The notes below the pieces were generated by a model. It searched no databases. It was given only the letters and a program-made list of their open reading frames with translations, and was not told the DNA's origin. The position numbers and the translations under genes were made by a program. Source: Streptomyces galbus (GTDB lineage: Bacteria > Actinomycetota > Actinomycetes > Streptomycetales > Streptomycetaceae). Taken from it: a stretch of DNA of 64,000 bases. The stretch spans positions 124,001 to 188,000 of the forward strand of contig NZ_SZPR01000014.1 in the NCBI RefSeq assembly GCF_005280195.1, in the 5' to 3' direction. This document shows, one piece after another, positions 24,653-32,395 of this stretch (position 1 is the first letter of the stretch; every line of letters starts with the position of its first letter).

Positions 24653-25883
24653 GCCGTCCGCCGGGGGCGCGACCATCGAGCTGGAGAACCTGACGAAGCG
24701 GTACCCGGGCAGCCCCCGGCCCGCCGTCGACAACGTCAGCATGGAGATCAAGGCGGGCGAGACCGTCATCTTCGTCGGGCCGTCGGGGTGCGGGAAGTCG
24801 ACCACGCTGAAGATGATCAACCGGCTGATCGAGCCGACCGGCGGCCGCATCCGCATCGGCGGTGAGGACGTCACCGACATCGACCCGGTGAAGCTGCGCC
24901 GCAAGATCGGCTACGCGATCCAGTCGGCCGGGCTCTTCCCGCACATGACCGTCGCCCAGAACATCGCCCTGGTGCCGAGGATGATCGGCTGGTCCAAGAG
25001 CCGGATCAGGGCCCGGGTGGAGGAGCTGCTGGACCTGGTGGGTCTCGACCCCGGCGAGTTCCACGGCCGCTACCCCCGGCAGCTCTCCGGCGGCCAGCAG
25101 CAGCGCGTCGGCGTGGCGCGGGCGCTCGCCGCGGACCCGCCGGTGCTGCTGATGGACGAGCCGTTCGGCGCGGTCGACCCGATCACCCGCGACCACCTCC
25201 AGGACGAGCTGATCCGCCTCCAGCACGAGCTGCACAAGACGATCGTGTTCGTCACCCACGACTTCGACGAGGCGATCAAGCTGGGCGACCGGATCGCGGT
25301 GCTGCGCGAACGCTCCCACATCGCCCAGTTCGACACCCCGGAGGCGATCCTCACCAACCCGGCGGACGACTTCGTGTCCGGGTTCGTCGGCGCCGGGGCC
25401 GCCCTGAAGCGGCTCAACCTCACCCGCGTACGGGACGTGGAGATCACCGACTACCCGACGGTGACCGTCGACGACCCGCTGCAGACGATCTTCAACCGGC
25501 TGCGCTCCAGCGGCACCAACGAGATCCTGCTGCTGGACCGGCGCGGCCGCCCCTACAAGTGGCTGCGGCGCGGCGACCTGATGCGGGCCAAGGGCTCGCT
25601 GGCCCGCGCGGGGACGCTGGTGCACGACACGGTGACCCGGGACGCGACCCTGCGCGACGCGCTGGAGGCGGTCCTCACCGACAGCTCGGGGCGGGCCGCG
25701 GTGACCGGGCGGCGCGGCGAGTACACGGGCGTGGTGGACATGGAGACGCTGATGAACTCCGTGCACGAGCTGCTGGAGGCCGACCGGCTGGAGGCCATGG
25801 AGCACCAGCACGACCTGGCGGAGACCCGGGCCGCGCAGACCCACGCCGAACAGGAGGGCGCGAGCGGGGGGACGACGGCGTGA
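24645..25883 (+). CDS. osmoprotectant ABC transporter ATP-binding protein with CBS domains
   Basis: 412 residues. The ATPase part has Walker A (GPSGCGKST, about residue 45), signature LSGGQQQR, and Walker B VLLMDEPFGAVD. From about residue 280 there are two CBS-like modules (VTVDDPLQTIFNRLRSSG and ATLRDALEAVLTDSSGR), as in OpuA-type ATPases, where they sense ionic strength. It begins at GTG 24645 and ends in a GTGA overlap with the second permease gene. Confidence 0.93.
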   Translation: MSEPSAGGATIELENLTKRYPGSPRPAVDNVSMEIKAGETVIFVGPSGCGKSTTLKMINRLIEPTGGRIRIGGEDVTDIDPVKLRRKIGYAIQSAGLFPHMTVAQNIALVPRMIGWSKSRIRARVEELLDLVGLDPGEFHGRYPRQLSGGQQQRVGVARALAADPPVLLMDEPFGAVDPITRDHLQDELIRLQHELHKTIVFVTHDFDEAIKLGDRIAVLRERSHIAQFDTPEAILTNPADDFVSGFVGAGAALKRLNLTRVRDVEITDYPTVTVDDPLQTIFNRLRSSGTNEILLLDRRGRPYKWLRRGDLMRAKGSLARAGTLVHDTVTRDATLRDALEAVLTDSSGRAAVTGRRGEYTGVVDMETLMNSVHELLEADRLEAMEHQHDLAETRAAQTHAEQEGASGGTTA

Positions 25884-26854
25884 GAGGGCGGACGGGACGG
25901 GGTGACGGCCGGCGCGGCGCGGGCGGCCGGGCGGACGGCGCCCGCGCGGAGGGCGCCCGGGCGGACGGCGTGGTCGCGCGGCACGGCGTGGACCTGGCCG
26001 CCGACGGCCCGGACACCGCGGACGGCACCGGCGCGGCGGACGGCGGCTCCGAGGGCACCGGCGGGGCGGCGGACGCGGGACGGGTGGACACGCGGCCGGC
26101 GGCCGGAGCGTGGCGCTCCCGGATCACCTGGCAGAAGCTGACGCTGCTGCCGCTGTTCCTGGTCGCCCTGCTGCTGGCGACCTGGCTGTGGTTCCGGCAG
26201 GCCGAACTGGACGCCATCTCCGAGAACGCCCTGTCCGGCGGCCAGGTGTCCAAGGCGCTGTGGCAGCACGTCGAACTGACCGTGATCTCCACCTTCTTCG
26301 TGCTGGTCATCGCCATCCCGGCGGGCATCCTGCTCACCCGCCGCTCCCTGCGCAGGGCGACCCCGGTGGCGATGGCGTTCGCCAACACCGGTCAGGCGAC
26401 CCCGGCGATCGGCCTGCTGGCGCTGCTCGTGATCTGGCTGGGCACCGGCATGAAGGCGGCGCTCATCGGCATCGTCATCTACGCCGTGCTGCCCGTGCTG
26501 TCCAACACGATCGCCGGGCTCGACGCCAACGACCCGACGCTCCTCGAGGCGGCCCGCGGCATCGGCATGTCCTCGCTGGGCGTGCTCACCCGGGTCGAAC
26601 TGCCCCTCGCGGTGCCGCTGATCCTCGCGGGCGTGCGCACGGCCCTCGTCCTCAACGTCGGTACGGCGACCCTGGCCACCTTCGGCGGGGGCGGCGGCCT
26701 GGGCGTCCTCATCACCACCGGGATCACCAACCAGCGCATGCCGGTCCTGGTGTTGGGCTCGATCCTCACGGTGGCGCTGGCGCTGCTCGTGGACTGGCTG
26801 GCGTCGCTGGCGGAACTGCTGCTGCGGCCGCGCGGGCTGGAGGACGGACGATGA
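25880..26854 (+). CDS. osmoprotectant ABC transporter permease (OpuCD-like) with long N-terminal tail
   Basis: 324 residues. From about residue 80 it is a standard Opu permease with six helices and the loop LEAARGIGMSSLGVLTRVELP. The first 75 or so residues are unusual: a Gly/Arg/Asp/Ala-rich low-complexity tail with RADGARAEGARADG repeats. The GTG at 25880 forms a GTGA overlap with the ATPase stop and follows a GGGGGGA ribosome site. A later start closer to the first helix has no such context. Confidence 0.88.
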   Translation: MRGRTGRGDGRRGAGGRADGARAEGARADGVVARHGVDLAADGPDTADGTGAADGGSEGTGGAADAGRVDTRPAAGAWRSRITWQKLTLLPLFLVALLLATWLWFRQAELDAISENALSGGQVSKALWQHVELTVISTFFVLVIAIPAGILLTRRSLRRATPVAMAFANTGQATPAIGLLALLVIWLGTGMKAALIGIVIYAVLPVLSNTIAGLDANDPTLLEAARGIGMSSLGVLTRVELPLAVPLILAGVRTALVLNVGTATLATFGGGGGLGVLITTGITNQRMPVLVLGSILTVALALLVDWLASLAELLLRPRGLEDGR

Positions 26855-27819
26855 CCCGCCGACCCCGCGGCCTGCTGCTGTGCGGGCTGCTGCTGCTCGC
26901 CCCGGGGTGCGGGCTGAGCAGCGGTTCGCCGATGGCGGACGACGTGCAGCCCGGGACCATCGGGCGGGGCGAGCCGCTCAAGGGCGCGCACCTGACGGTC
27001 ACCTCCAAGGAGTTCAGCGAGCAGCTCGTCCTCGGCGCGATCATGGGCATCGCCTTCCAGGCGGCCGGCGCCGACGTCCTGGACCGCACCGGCATCCAGG
27101 GTTCCATCGGCTCCCGCGAGGCCGTGCGGCAGGGCTCCGCGGACGCCGACTACGAGTACACCGGCACCGGCTGGATCAACTACCTCGGCAACACCCAGCC
27201 CATCCCCGACCCGTACGAGCAGTGGAAGGCGGTGCGCGACGCCGACCGGAAGAACGGCGTCACCTGGCTGGACCCGGCCCCGCTCAACAACACCTACGCG
27301 CTCGCCACGAACCAGGCCAACTTCGAGAAGTACGGCACGAAGACCCTGTCCGACGTGGCCGCGCTGGCCAAGAAGGACCCGGGGGCGGTGACCCTGTGCG
27401 TGGAGAGCCAGTTCGCCAACCGCGCGGACGGACTGCCGGGCATGGAGAAGAAGTACGGCATGTCGCTGCCGGCCAGGAACATCACGCAGATGGACACCGG
27501 CATCATCTACACCCAGGTCGCCAAGGGCGCCTGCACCTTCGGCGAGGTCTTCACCACGGACGGCCGCATCAAGGCGATGCACCTGGTGGTCATGGAGGAC
27601 GACAAGAAGTTCTTCCCCAACTACAACGCCGCCCCGATGATCCACACCAGGACGCTGGAGAAGTACCCCGAGATCGCCGACATCCTGGCCCCCGTCACAC
27701 GCAGGCTGACCAACACGGTGGCGCAGGAGCTCAACGCCAAGGTGGACGTCGAGGGGCAGGACCCGCACCTGGTGGCGCTGGAGTGGATGACGCAGCAGGG
27801 GTTTGTGAAGCAGGGCTGA
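26851..27819 (+). CDS. osmoprotectant-binding lipoprotein (OpuCC/ProX-like)
   Basis: 322-residue solute receptor. A lipobox LLLAPGC near residue 18 anchors it to the outer face of the membrane. The mature part has TVTSKEFSEQLVLGAIMG and the ADADYEYTGTGWINYLG motif of choline/glycine-betaine receptors. The ATG overlaps the permease stop (ATGA), so translation is coupled. Last gene of the four-gene operon. Confidence 0.93.
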   Translation: MTRRPRGLLLCGLLLLAPGCGLSSGSPMADDVQPGTIGRGEPLKGAHLTVTSKEFSEQLVLGAIMGIAFQAAGADVLDRTGIQGSIGSREAVRQGSADADYEYTGTGWINYLGNTQPIPDPYEQWKAVRDADRKNGVTWLDPAPLNNTYALATNQANFEKYGTKTLSDVAALAKKDPGAVTLCVESQFANRADGLPGMEKKYGMSLPARNITQMDTGIIYTQVAKGACTFGEVFTTDGRIKAMHLVVMEDDKKFFPNYNAAPMIHTRTLEKYPEIADILAPVTRRLTNTVAQELNAKVDVEGQDPHLVALEWMTQQGFVKQG

Positions 27820-27835
27820 GCGGGGCCCGCCCGCG

Positions 27836-28627
27836 CTAGCAGCTCGGGACGGACCCCTTGCCCGTGCGGAGGGCCTCCAGTGCGCCGACCGCGCCCTTGA
27901 GGGTGGTGACCGGGATCAGCCGCAGCCCCTTCGGCAGCTCGGACGTGGCGTCGGAGCACTCGTCCTTCGGCACGAGGAAGACCGTCGCCCCGTCCCGGCG
28001 CGCGGCCTGCGTCTTCAGGGCGACGCCGCCGACCGCGCCGACCGTGCCGTCCGCCTCGATCGTGCCGGTGCCGGCGACGACCCGGCCACCGGTGAGGTCG
28101 CCGCCGCTGCCGTCGCCGTTCAGCTTGTCGACGATGCCGAGGGAGAACAGCAGACCCGCGCTCGGGCCGCCGACGTCGGCGAGCCGCAGGGTGACCTTCA
28201 CGTCGGAGGGGCTCAGGTGCAGGTAGCGCAGGGCCGCCGCGGTGGCCGCGTCCTGCGACTGCTGCATCTGCTCGGTGTTGTGCTCCTCGATCTCGCGCGT
28301 GCTCTTCCCGCTGGGGTAGACCGAGTCGTGCGGCATGACGGCGCGGTCGGTGGCGAACCAGGCGTCGAGCACGTCACCGAGGGACACCCGGGTGTCCGGG
28401 TTGGTCGCCTCGATCGTGGTCATCCGCAGCTCGCCGCGGGTCGGCCGGGTGGGTGCCCCCTCGATGGTGATCACCGGCGTGCCCTTGTTGTCCCCGAGCA
28501 CGTTCGCCGTCATCCCCGGCTGCGCCACGGAGAAGGGCAGCGGCGCGAAGGCGGCCGTGCCGAGCAGCGCGACGAGGGGGACGGCACAGGCGGCCAGGGC
28601 TTGGGGGCGTGTGAGGCGTGAGAGCAC
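27836..28627 (-). CDS. membrane-anchored Lon-domain (S16) protease-like protein
   Basis: 263 residues with an N-terminal membrane helix (QALAACAVPLVALLGTAAFA), an extracytosolic linker region, and a C-terminal S16 Lon proteolytic domain. The catalytic serine is in the GGPSAGLLFSL motif and the dyad lysine in GGVALKTQAARRDG. No AAA module is present and the family PDZ region is degenerate or absent. It starts at GTG 28627 behind a -10-like TACATT at 6 nt, so it is probably leaderless. It is convergent with the osmoprotectant operon. Confidence 0.85.
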   Translation of the reverse strand: MLSRLTRPQALAACAVPLVALLGTAAFAPLPFSVAQPGMTANVLGDNKGTPVITIEGAPTRPTRGELRMTTIEATNPDTRVSLGDVLDAWFATDRAVMPHDSVYPSGKSTREIEEHNTEQMQQSQDAATAAALRYLHLSPSDVKVTLRLADVGGPSAGLLFSLGIVDKLNGDGSGGDLTGGRVVAGTGTIEADGTVGAVGGVALKTQAARRDGATVFLVPKDECSDATSELPKGLRLIPVTTLKGAVGALEALRTGKGSVPSC

Positions 28628-28758
28628 GGAGCCAATGTAACGGTGCCGGTGCGGGGCGACGGGACGCGGTCGATCCGGCGGGTACGCCGTCGGCTGCCCC
28701 CGGCCCGCCGCGTGCGCCCCGGCCCGCCCCTGGAGACCGTCCCGGTGCGCGGCGGCCG

Positions 28759-29400
28759 TCAGCGCAGCGCCTCGGCCACCTCGCGGGCCGCGTCGACCAC
28801 CCTCGGGCCCACGCGCTCCGGTATCGCGTCCGCGAGCATGACCACCCCGACGCTGCCCTCGACGCCGGTCACGCCGATCAGCGGCGCCGCCGCCCCGCTC
28901 GCGCCGGCCTCCAGCTCGCCGTGCGTGAGGGTGTACCCCGGCTCCCCCGGCGGCTGCTGCCGCGCGGCGAGGATCGCCCGGCCCGCGGCCCCGCGGTCCA
29001 GGGGGTGGCGGAACCCGGCCCGGTAGGCCACGTGGTAGTCCGTCCACGAGGGCTCGACCACGGCGACGGCCAGCGCCTCGGCTCCGTCCACCAGCGTCAG
29101 GTGCGCGGTGGCCCCGATGTCCTCGGCCAGCGAGCGCAGCGCGGGCAGCGCCGCCTCCCGTACCAGGGGGTGCACCTGGCGGCCGAGCCGCAGCACCCCG
29201 AGGCCCACCCGGGCCCGCCCGCCGAGGTCACGCCGGACGAGGGCGTGCTGTTCGAGCGTGGCCAGCAACCGGTACACCACGGTCCGGTTGACGCCCAGTT
29301 TGGTGGACAGCTCGGTGACGGTCAGCCCGTGGTCGGTGTCGGCCAGCAGCTTGAGGACCCGCAGTCCCCGGTCGAGCGTCTGAGAGGTCTCCGCGGTCAC
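28759..29400 (-). CDS. IclR family transcriptional regulator
   Basis: 213 residues. An N-terminal winged helix (TLDRGLRVLKLLADTDHGLT, then LGVNRTVVYRLLATLE) is followed by the IclR effector domain (TLVDGAEALAVAVVEPSW and PLDRGAAGRAILA). Such regulators usually control catabolic genes for aromatic or small organic acids. No catabolic operon is adjacent; hppD, 6 kb away, is a conceivable target. The GTG at 29400 has GGAGGAG upstream. A 26-bp inverted repeat (29451-29476) lies before it. Confidence 0.87.
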   Translation of the reverse strand: MTAETSQTLDRGLRVLKLLADTDHGLTVTELSTKLGVNRTVVYRLLATLEQHALVRRDLGGRARVGLGVLRLGRQVHPLVREAALPALRSLAEDIGATAHLTLVDGAEALAVAVVEPSWTDYHVAYRAGFRHPLDRGAAGRAILAARQQPPGEPGYTLTHGELEAGASGAAAPLIGVTGVEGSVGVVMLADAIPERVGPRVVDAAREVAEALR

Positions 29401-29450
29401 GACGCCCACTCCTCCAAGCGGTGAGGTCGGCGGGCCCCTTCGTGGCGGAT

Positions 29451-29476
29451 GCGTCACCGAGTCCCGTCAGTGACGC
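29451..29476. promoter_or_regulatory. inverted repeat upstream of the IclR gene
   Basis: GCGTCAC and GTGACGC form perfect 7-bp arms with a 12-nt spacer, about 50 bp before the IclR-family start. It could be an autoregulatory operator. Confidence 0.35.
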
Positions 29477-29479
29477 GCT

Positions 29480-29695
29480 TCAGAGGCCGCCGATCGGTGA
29501 CGGCCAGGGTTCTTCCCGGGCCAGAGTCGCTTCACGGCTGCGCTCCGCGGCGGCGCTGCCACGGGGCGTGTGCGTAGCGGGACAGTAGCCGCACGGGTTC
29601 GCTGAGCGGAAGGCTCCGTCCAGAATCCGGTCAGCGACCTCGAGGGACTTCCGGACTTTGTCCCGGTACGTACGCGAACACGCGCCGGACCGCAC
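29480..29695 (-). CDS. possible small protein (low confidence)
   Basis: A 71-codon frame beginning with GTG at 29695 encodes SLEVADRILDGAFRSANPCG followed by a Cys-Pro segment and an acidic end. Third-position GC is about 77 percent by hand count, lower than surrounding genes, so it may be non-coding, young or foreign. No family is recognised. It lies alone in the 400-bp space between the IclR gene and the helicase. Confidence 0.25.
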   Translation of the reverse strand: MRSGACSRTYRDKVRKSLEVADRILDGAFRSANPCGYCPATHTPRGSAAAERSREATLAREEPWPSPIGGL

Positions 29696-29703
29696 GCGCC
29701 CCC

Positions 29704-29769
29704 GGCCGCACGGGGCACGGGACCGCCGGCGTGCCCGGCCGCACGGGGCGCCGGACCGCCGGCGTGCCC
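29704..29769. repeat. 33-bp tandem repeat, two copies
   Basis: Copies at 29704-29736 and 29737-29769 differ at two bases, with a partial third copy starting at 29770. They are GC-rich, lie just beyond the 3' end of the helicase gene and overlap no recognised gene. Confidence 0.85.
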
Positions 29770-29802
29770 GGCCGCGGGGGCGGGCCGGGCGGCGGCCCGC
29801 GG

Positions 29803-31599
29803 TCACTTCATGCGGGTCGCCCACTCCTGGACCTTGGCGATGCGCTGCCGCAGCTGTCCGGCCGTGGCCTCGGCGCTCGGCGGCCCGCCGCACACCCGGC
29901 GCAGCTCGGTGTGGATCACGCCGTGCGGCTTGCCGCTCTGGTGGACGTACGCGCCGACCATCGTGTTGAGCTGCCGGCGCAGCTCCATCAGCTCCTTGTG
30001 CGAGACGACCGGGCGCCGCTCGGCGGGCATCTCCAGCAGGTCGGCCTCGGTGTCGGGCTTCTTCCTGCTGTGCGCGATCTGCTTGGCCTGCCGCTTCTGG
30101 AGCAGCAACTGCACCTGGTCGGGTTCGAGCAGGCCGGGAATGCCGAGGTAGTCCTGCTCCTCCTCGCTGCCCGGGTGGGCCTGCATGCCGAACTCGGCGC
30201 CGTTGTACATGACCCGGTCGAAGACGGCGTCGGACTCCAGCGCCTCGAAGGGCAGCATGTCCTGCTCGCCGGTGTCCTCGTCCTGCTCCCGGTTGGCCTC
30301 GTCCATCTCCTTCTCGGACTCGGCGTACGGGTCCTCCTCGCCGCCGTCCTTCTTCGGCTTGTCGAGGACGTGGTCGCGCTCGCGCTCCATCTCGTTGGCG
30401 AAGCCGAGCAGGTCGGGCACGGTCGGCAGGAACACCGAGGCGGTCTCGCCGCGCCGCCGGGACCGTACGAAACGGCCGACGGCCTGCGCGAAGAACAGCG
30501 GCGTCGAGATCGTCGTCGCGTACACGCCGACCGCGAGGCGCGGTACGTCGACGCCCTCGGACACCATGCGGACGGCGACCATCCACCGGTCGGTGCTCTG
30601 GCTGAACTCGTCGATCCGCTTCGAGGCGCCCACGTCGTCGGACAGCACGAGCGTGGCCCCGCTGCCGGTGATCTCCCGGATCAGCTTGGCGTAGGCGCGG
30701 GCCGACTCCTGGTCGGAGGCGATGACCAGCGCGCCGGCGTCCGGGATGGCCTTCCTGACCTCGGTCAGCCGCTGGTCGGCGGCGCGCAGCACGCTCGGCA
30801 TCCAGTCGCCGCGCGGGTCCAGCGCCGTGCGCCAGGCCTGGCTGATCGCGTCCTTGGTCATCGGCTCGCCGAGCCGCGCGGCGATCTCGTCGCCGGCCTT
30901 GGTGCGCCAGCGCATGTTGCCGCTGTAGGAGAGGAAGATGACGGGCCGCACGACGCCGTCCGCGAGGGCGGAGCCGTAGCCGTAGGTGTAGTCGGCGGCC
31001 GACCGCCGGATGCCGTCCTGCCCCTCCTCGTACGTCACGAAGGGGATGGGGTTGGTGTCGGAGCGGAACGGCGTACCGGTGAGCGCGAGGCGCCGGGTCG
31101 CCGGCTCGAACGCTTCCAGGCACGCCTCGCCCCAGGACTTGCTGTCGCCGGCGTGGTGGATCTCGTCGAGGATGACGAGCGTCTTGCGCTGCTCGGAGCG
31201 GTTGCGGTGCAGCATCGGGCGCACGCCGACACCGGCGTACGTCACGGCGACGCCGTCGTACTCCTTGGAGAGCGGGCCCGCGCTGTACTCCGGGTCGAGC
31301 TTGATCCCTATACGGGCGGCTGCCTCGGCCCACTGCTTCTTCAGGTGCTCGGTGGGCGCGACCACGGTCACCTGCTGCACGACGTGGTGGTGCAGCAGCC
31401 AGGAGGCGAGCGTCAGCGCGAAGGTCGTCTTGCCGGCGCCGGGGGTGGCGACGGCGAGGAAGTCGCGCGGCTGCTCCTGGAGGTACTTCTCCATCGCCCC
31501 CTGCTGCCAGGCACGCAGCTTGCTGGCGGTACCCCAGGGGGCGCGGCCGGGGAAGGCCGGTGACAGGTGGTGCGAGGAGGAAGCGGCGGTGGTAGTCAC
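29803..31599 (-). CDS. DEAD/DEAH-box-type helicase (superfamily 2)
   Basis: 598-residue SF2 helicase. Motif I is ATPGAGKTTFAL, motif II (Walker B) is VILDEIHHAGD, motif III is LTGTPFR, and motif VI is AVGRFVRSRRRGE. The C-terminal 190 residues contain a charged acidic stretch (KKDGGEEDPYAESEKEMDEA) and a helical end. It resembles restriction-type or XPB-like DNA helicases, but no nuclease gene is adjacent. Start is uncertain: GTG 31599 begins VTTTAASSSHH; a GTG at 31638 is in frame. Target unknown. Confidence 0.87.
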   Translation of the reverse strand: MTTTAASSSHHLSPAFPGRAPWGTASKLRAWQQGAMEKYLQEQPRDFLAVATPGAGKTTFALTLASWLLHHHVVQQVTVVAPTEHLKKQWAEAAARIGIKLDPEYSAGPLSKEYDGVAVTYAGVGVRPMLHRNRSEQRKTLVILDEIHHAGDSKSWGEACLEAFEPATRRLALTGTPFRSDTNPIPFVTYEEGQDGIRRSAADYTYGYGSALADGVVRPVIFLSYSGNMRWRTKAGDEIAARLGEPMTKDAISQAWRTALDPRGDWMPSVLRAADQRLTEVRKAIPDAGALVIASDQESARAYAKLIREITGSGATLVLSDDVGASKRIDEFSQSTDRWMVAVRMVSEGVDVPRLAVGVYATTISTPLFFAQAVGRFVRSRRRGETASVFLPTVPDLLGFANEMERERDHVLDKPKKDGGEEDPYAESEKEMDEANREQDEDTGEQDMLPFEALESDAVFDRVMYNGAEFGMQAHPGSEEEQDYLGIPGLLEPDQVQLLLQKRQAKQIAHSRKKPDTEADLLEMPAERRPVVSHKELMELRRQLNTMVGAYVHQSGKPHGVIHTELRRVCGGPPSAEATAGQLRQRIAKVQEWATRMK

Positions 31600-31776
31600 G
31601 GTCTCCGGGTGGGTCTTCCGGTGGGCTTCGGGGTCCACCGGTGGCTCGGGGTCCAGCGGCGGGCTGGTGGGGCCCAGCGCGGCGGACTGGTGCGGACGGC
31701 AACCGGGCCACCCTACCGGCGGCCCCTACCCGCGACCGCGCGGACGAGCCCGACTGCGGCCCGGGTGGGACCCACA

Positions 31777-32154
31777 TCACAGCTCCCGCAGCCGCCCGGC
31801 GATCTCCCCGACGTCCCCCTCCCGGCCGGAGGCGACGTCGACGACCAGGTCGTACGCGACGTCCTGGTCGCAGCCGGCCAGGTCGACGCCGTTGAGGGCG
31901 AGGAAGGTGGCGGCCGCGAGCCAGGCCGCGCGCTTGTTCCCGTCGACGAGGGGGTGGTTGGTGGCGACGGCGTGCAGCAGGGCGGCGGCCTGCTCGTACA
32001 GGTCGTCGTAGGCGGGGGTGCCGAACATGCGGGCGCGGGGCCGGTGCGCGGCCGACGCGAGCAGGCCGGGCGCGCGGACCTCGGGCGGCTGCCCGCCGAA
32101 CGCGATCCGCGCGATGTCGGTGACCTCGGCGACGGTGAGGAACCGGGTCGTCAT
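31777..32154 (-). CDS. Doc-type toxin (Fic fold, death-on-curing)
   Basis: 125-residue Doc-family protein. The Fic-like motif HPLVDGNKRAAWLAA carries the catalytic His and the Asp-Gly-Asn-Lys-Arg phosphate loop. Doc toxins phosphorylate EF-Tu and stop translation. Its ATG overlaps the stop of a 67-residue antitoxin gene by 4 bp, the usual order of such modules. All key residues appear intact, so it is probably active. Confidence 0.88.
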   Translation of the reverse strand: MTTRFLTVAEVTDIARIAFGGQPPEVRAPGLLASAAHRPRARMFGTPAYDDLYEQAAALLHAVATNHPLVDGNKRAAWLAAATFLALNGVDLAGCDQDVAYDLVVDVASGREGDVGEIAGRLREL

Positions 32155-32354
32155 GCGCCGAGCCTCTCCAGCAGGCCGGCGTGGGCGTCGGCCAGCCGCT
32201 CGGCCACGGCCCGCACCCGCGCCTCCTCGGCCCGCAGGTGCGCGGCGACGGCCTCGCTCACCACGTCCTGCGGACGGCGTCCGGTGGCGTCGGCGAGGTC
32301 GTCGAGGGCGGCGTGGAGGCCGGCGGAGCCGGGGGTGCGGGGGAAGGGGCGCAT
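32151..32354 (-). CDS. antitoxin partner of Doc
   Basis: 67 residues, mostly helical and highly charged (ALDDLADATGRRPQDVVSEA, then LRAEEARVRAVAERLADAHA). It looks like a ribbon-helix-helix-type DNA-binding antitoxin, not a classical Phd. The ATGA overlap with doc implies coupled translation. A -10-like TACCCT lies 7 nt before the ATG with no ribosome site, suggesting a leaderless transcript, which would favour continuous antitoxin synthesis. Confidence 0.78.
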   Translation of the reverse strand: MRPFPRTPGSAGLHAALDDLADATGRRPQDVVSEAVAAHLRAEEARVRAVAERLADAHAGLLERLGA

Positions 32355-32395
32355 GGCGGTGAGGGTAGAGGCGGGGGCGGGGTGGGGGCGAGGGA

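Noticed and set aside
29803..32354. A restriction or anti-phage defence island (helicase plus Doc module)
   Set aside because: There is no nuclease, methyltransferase or other defence gene beside the helicase, and the flanks are ordinary chromosomal genes.
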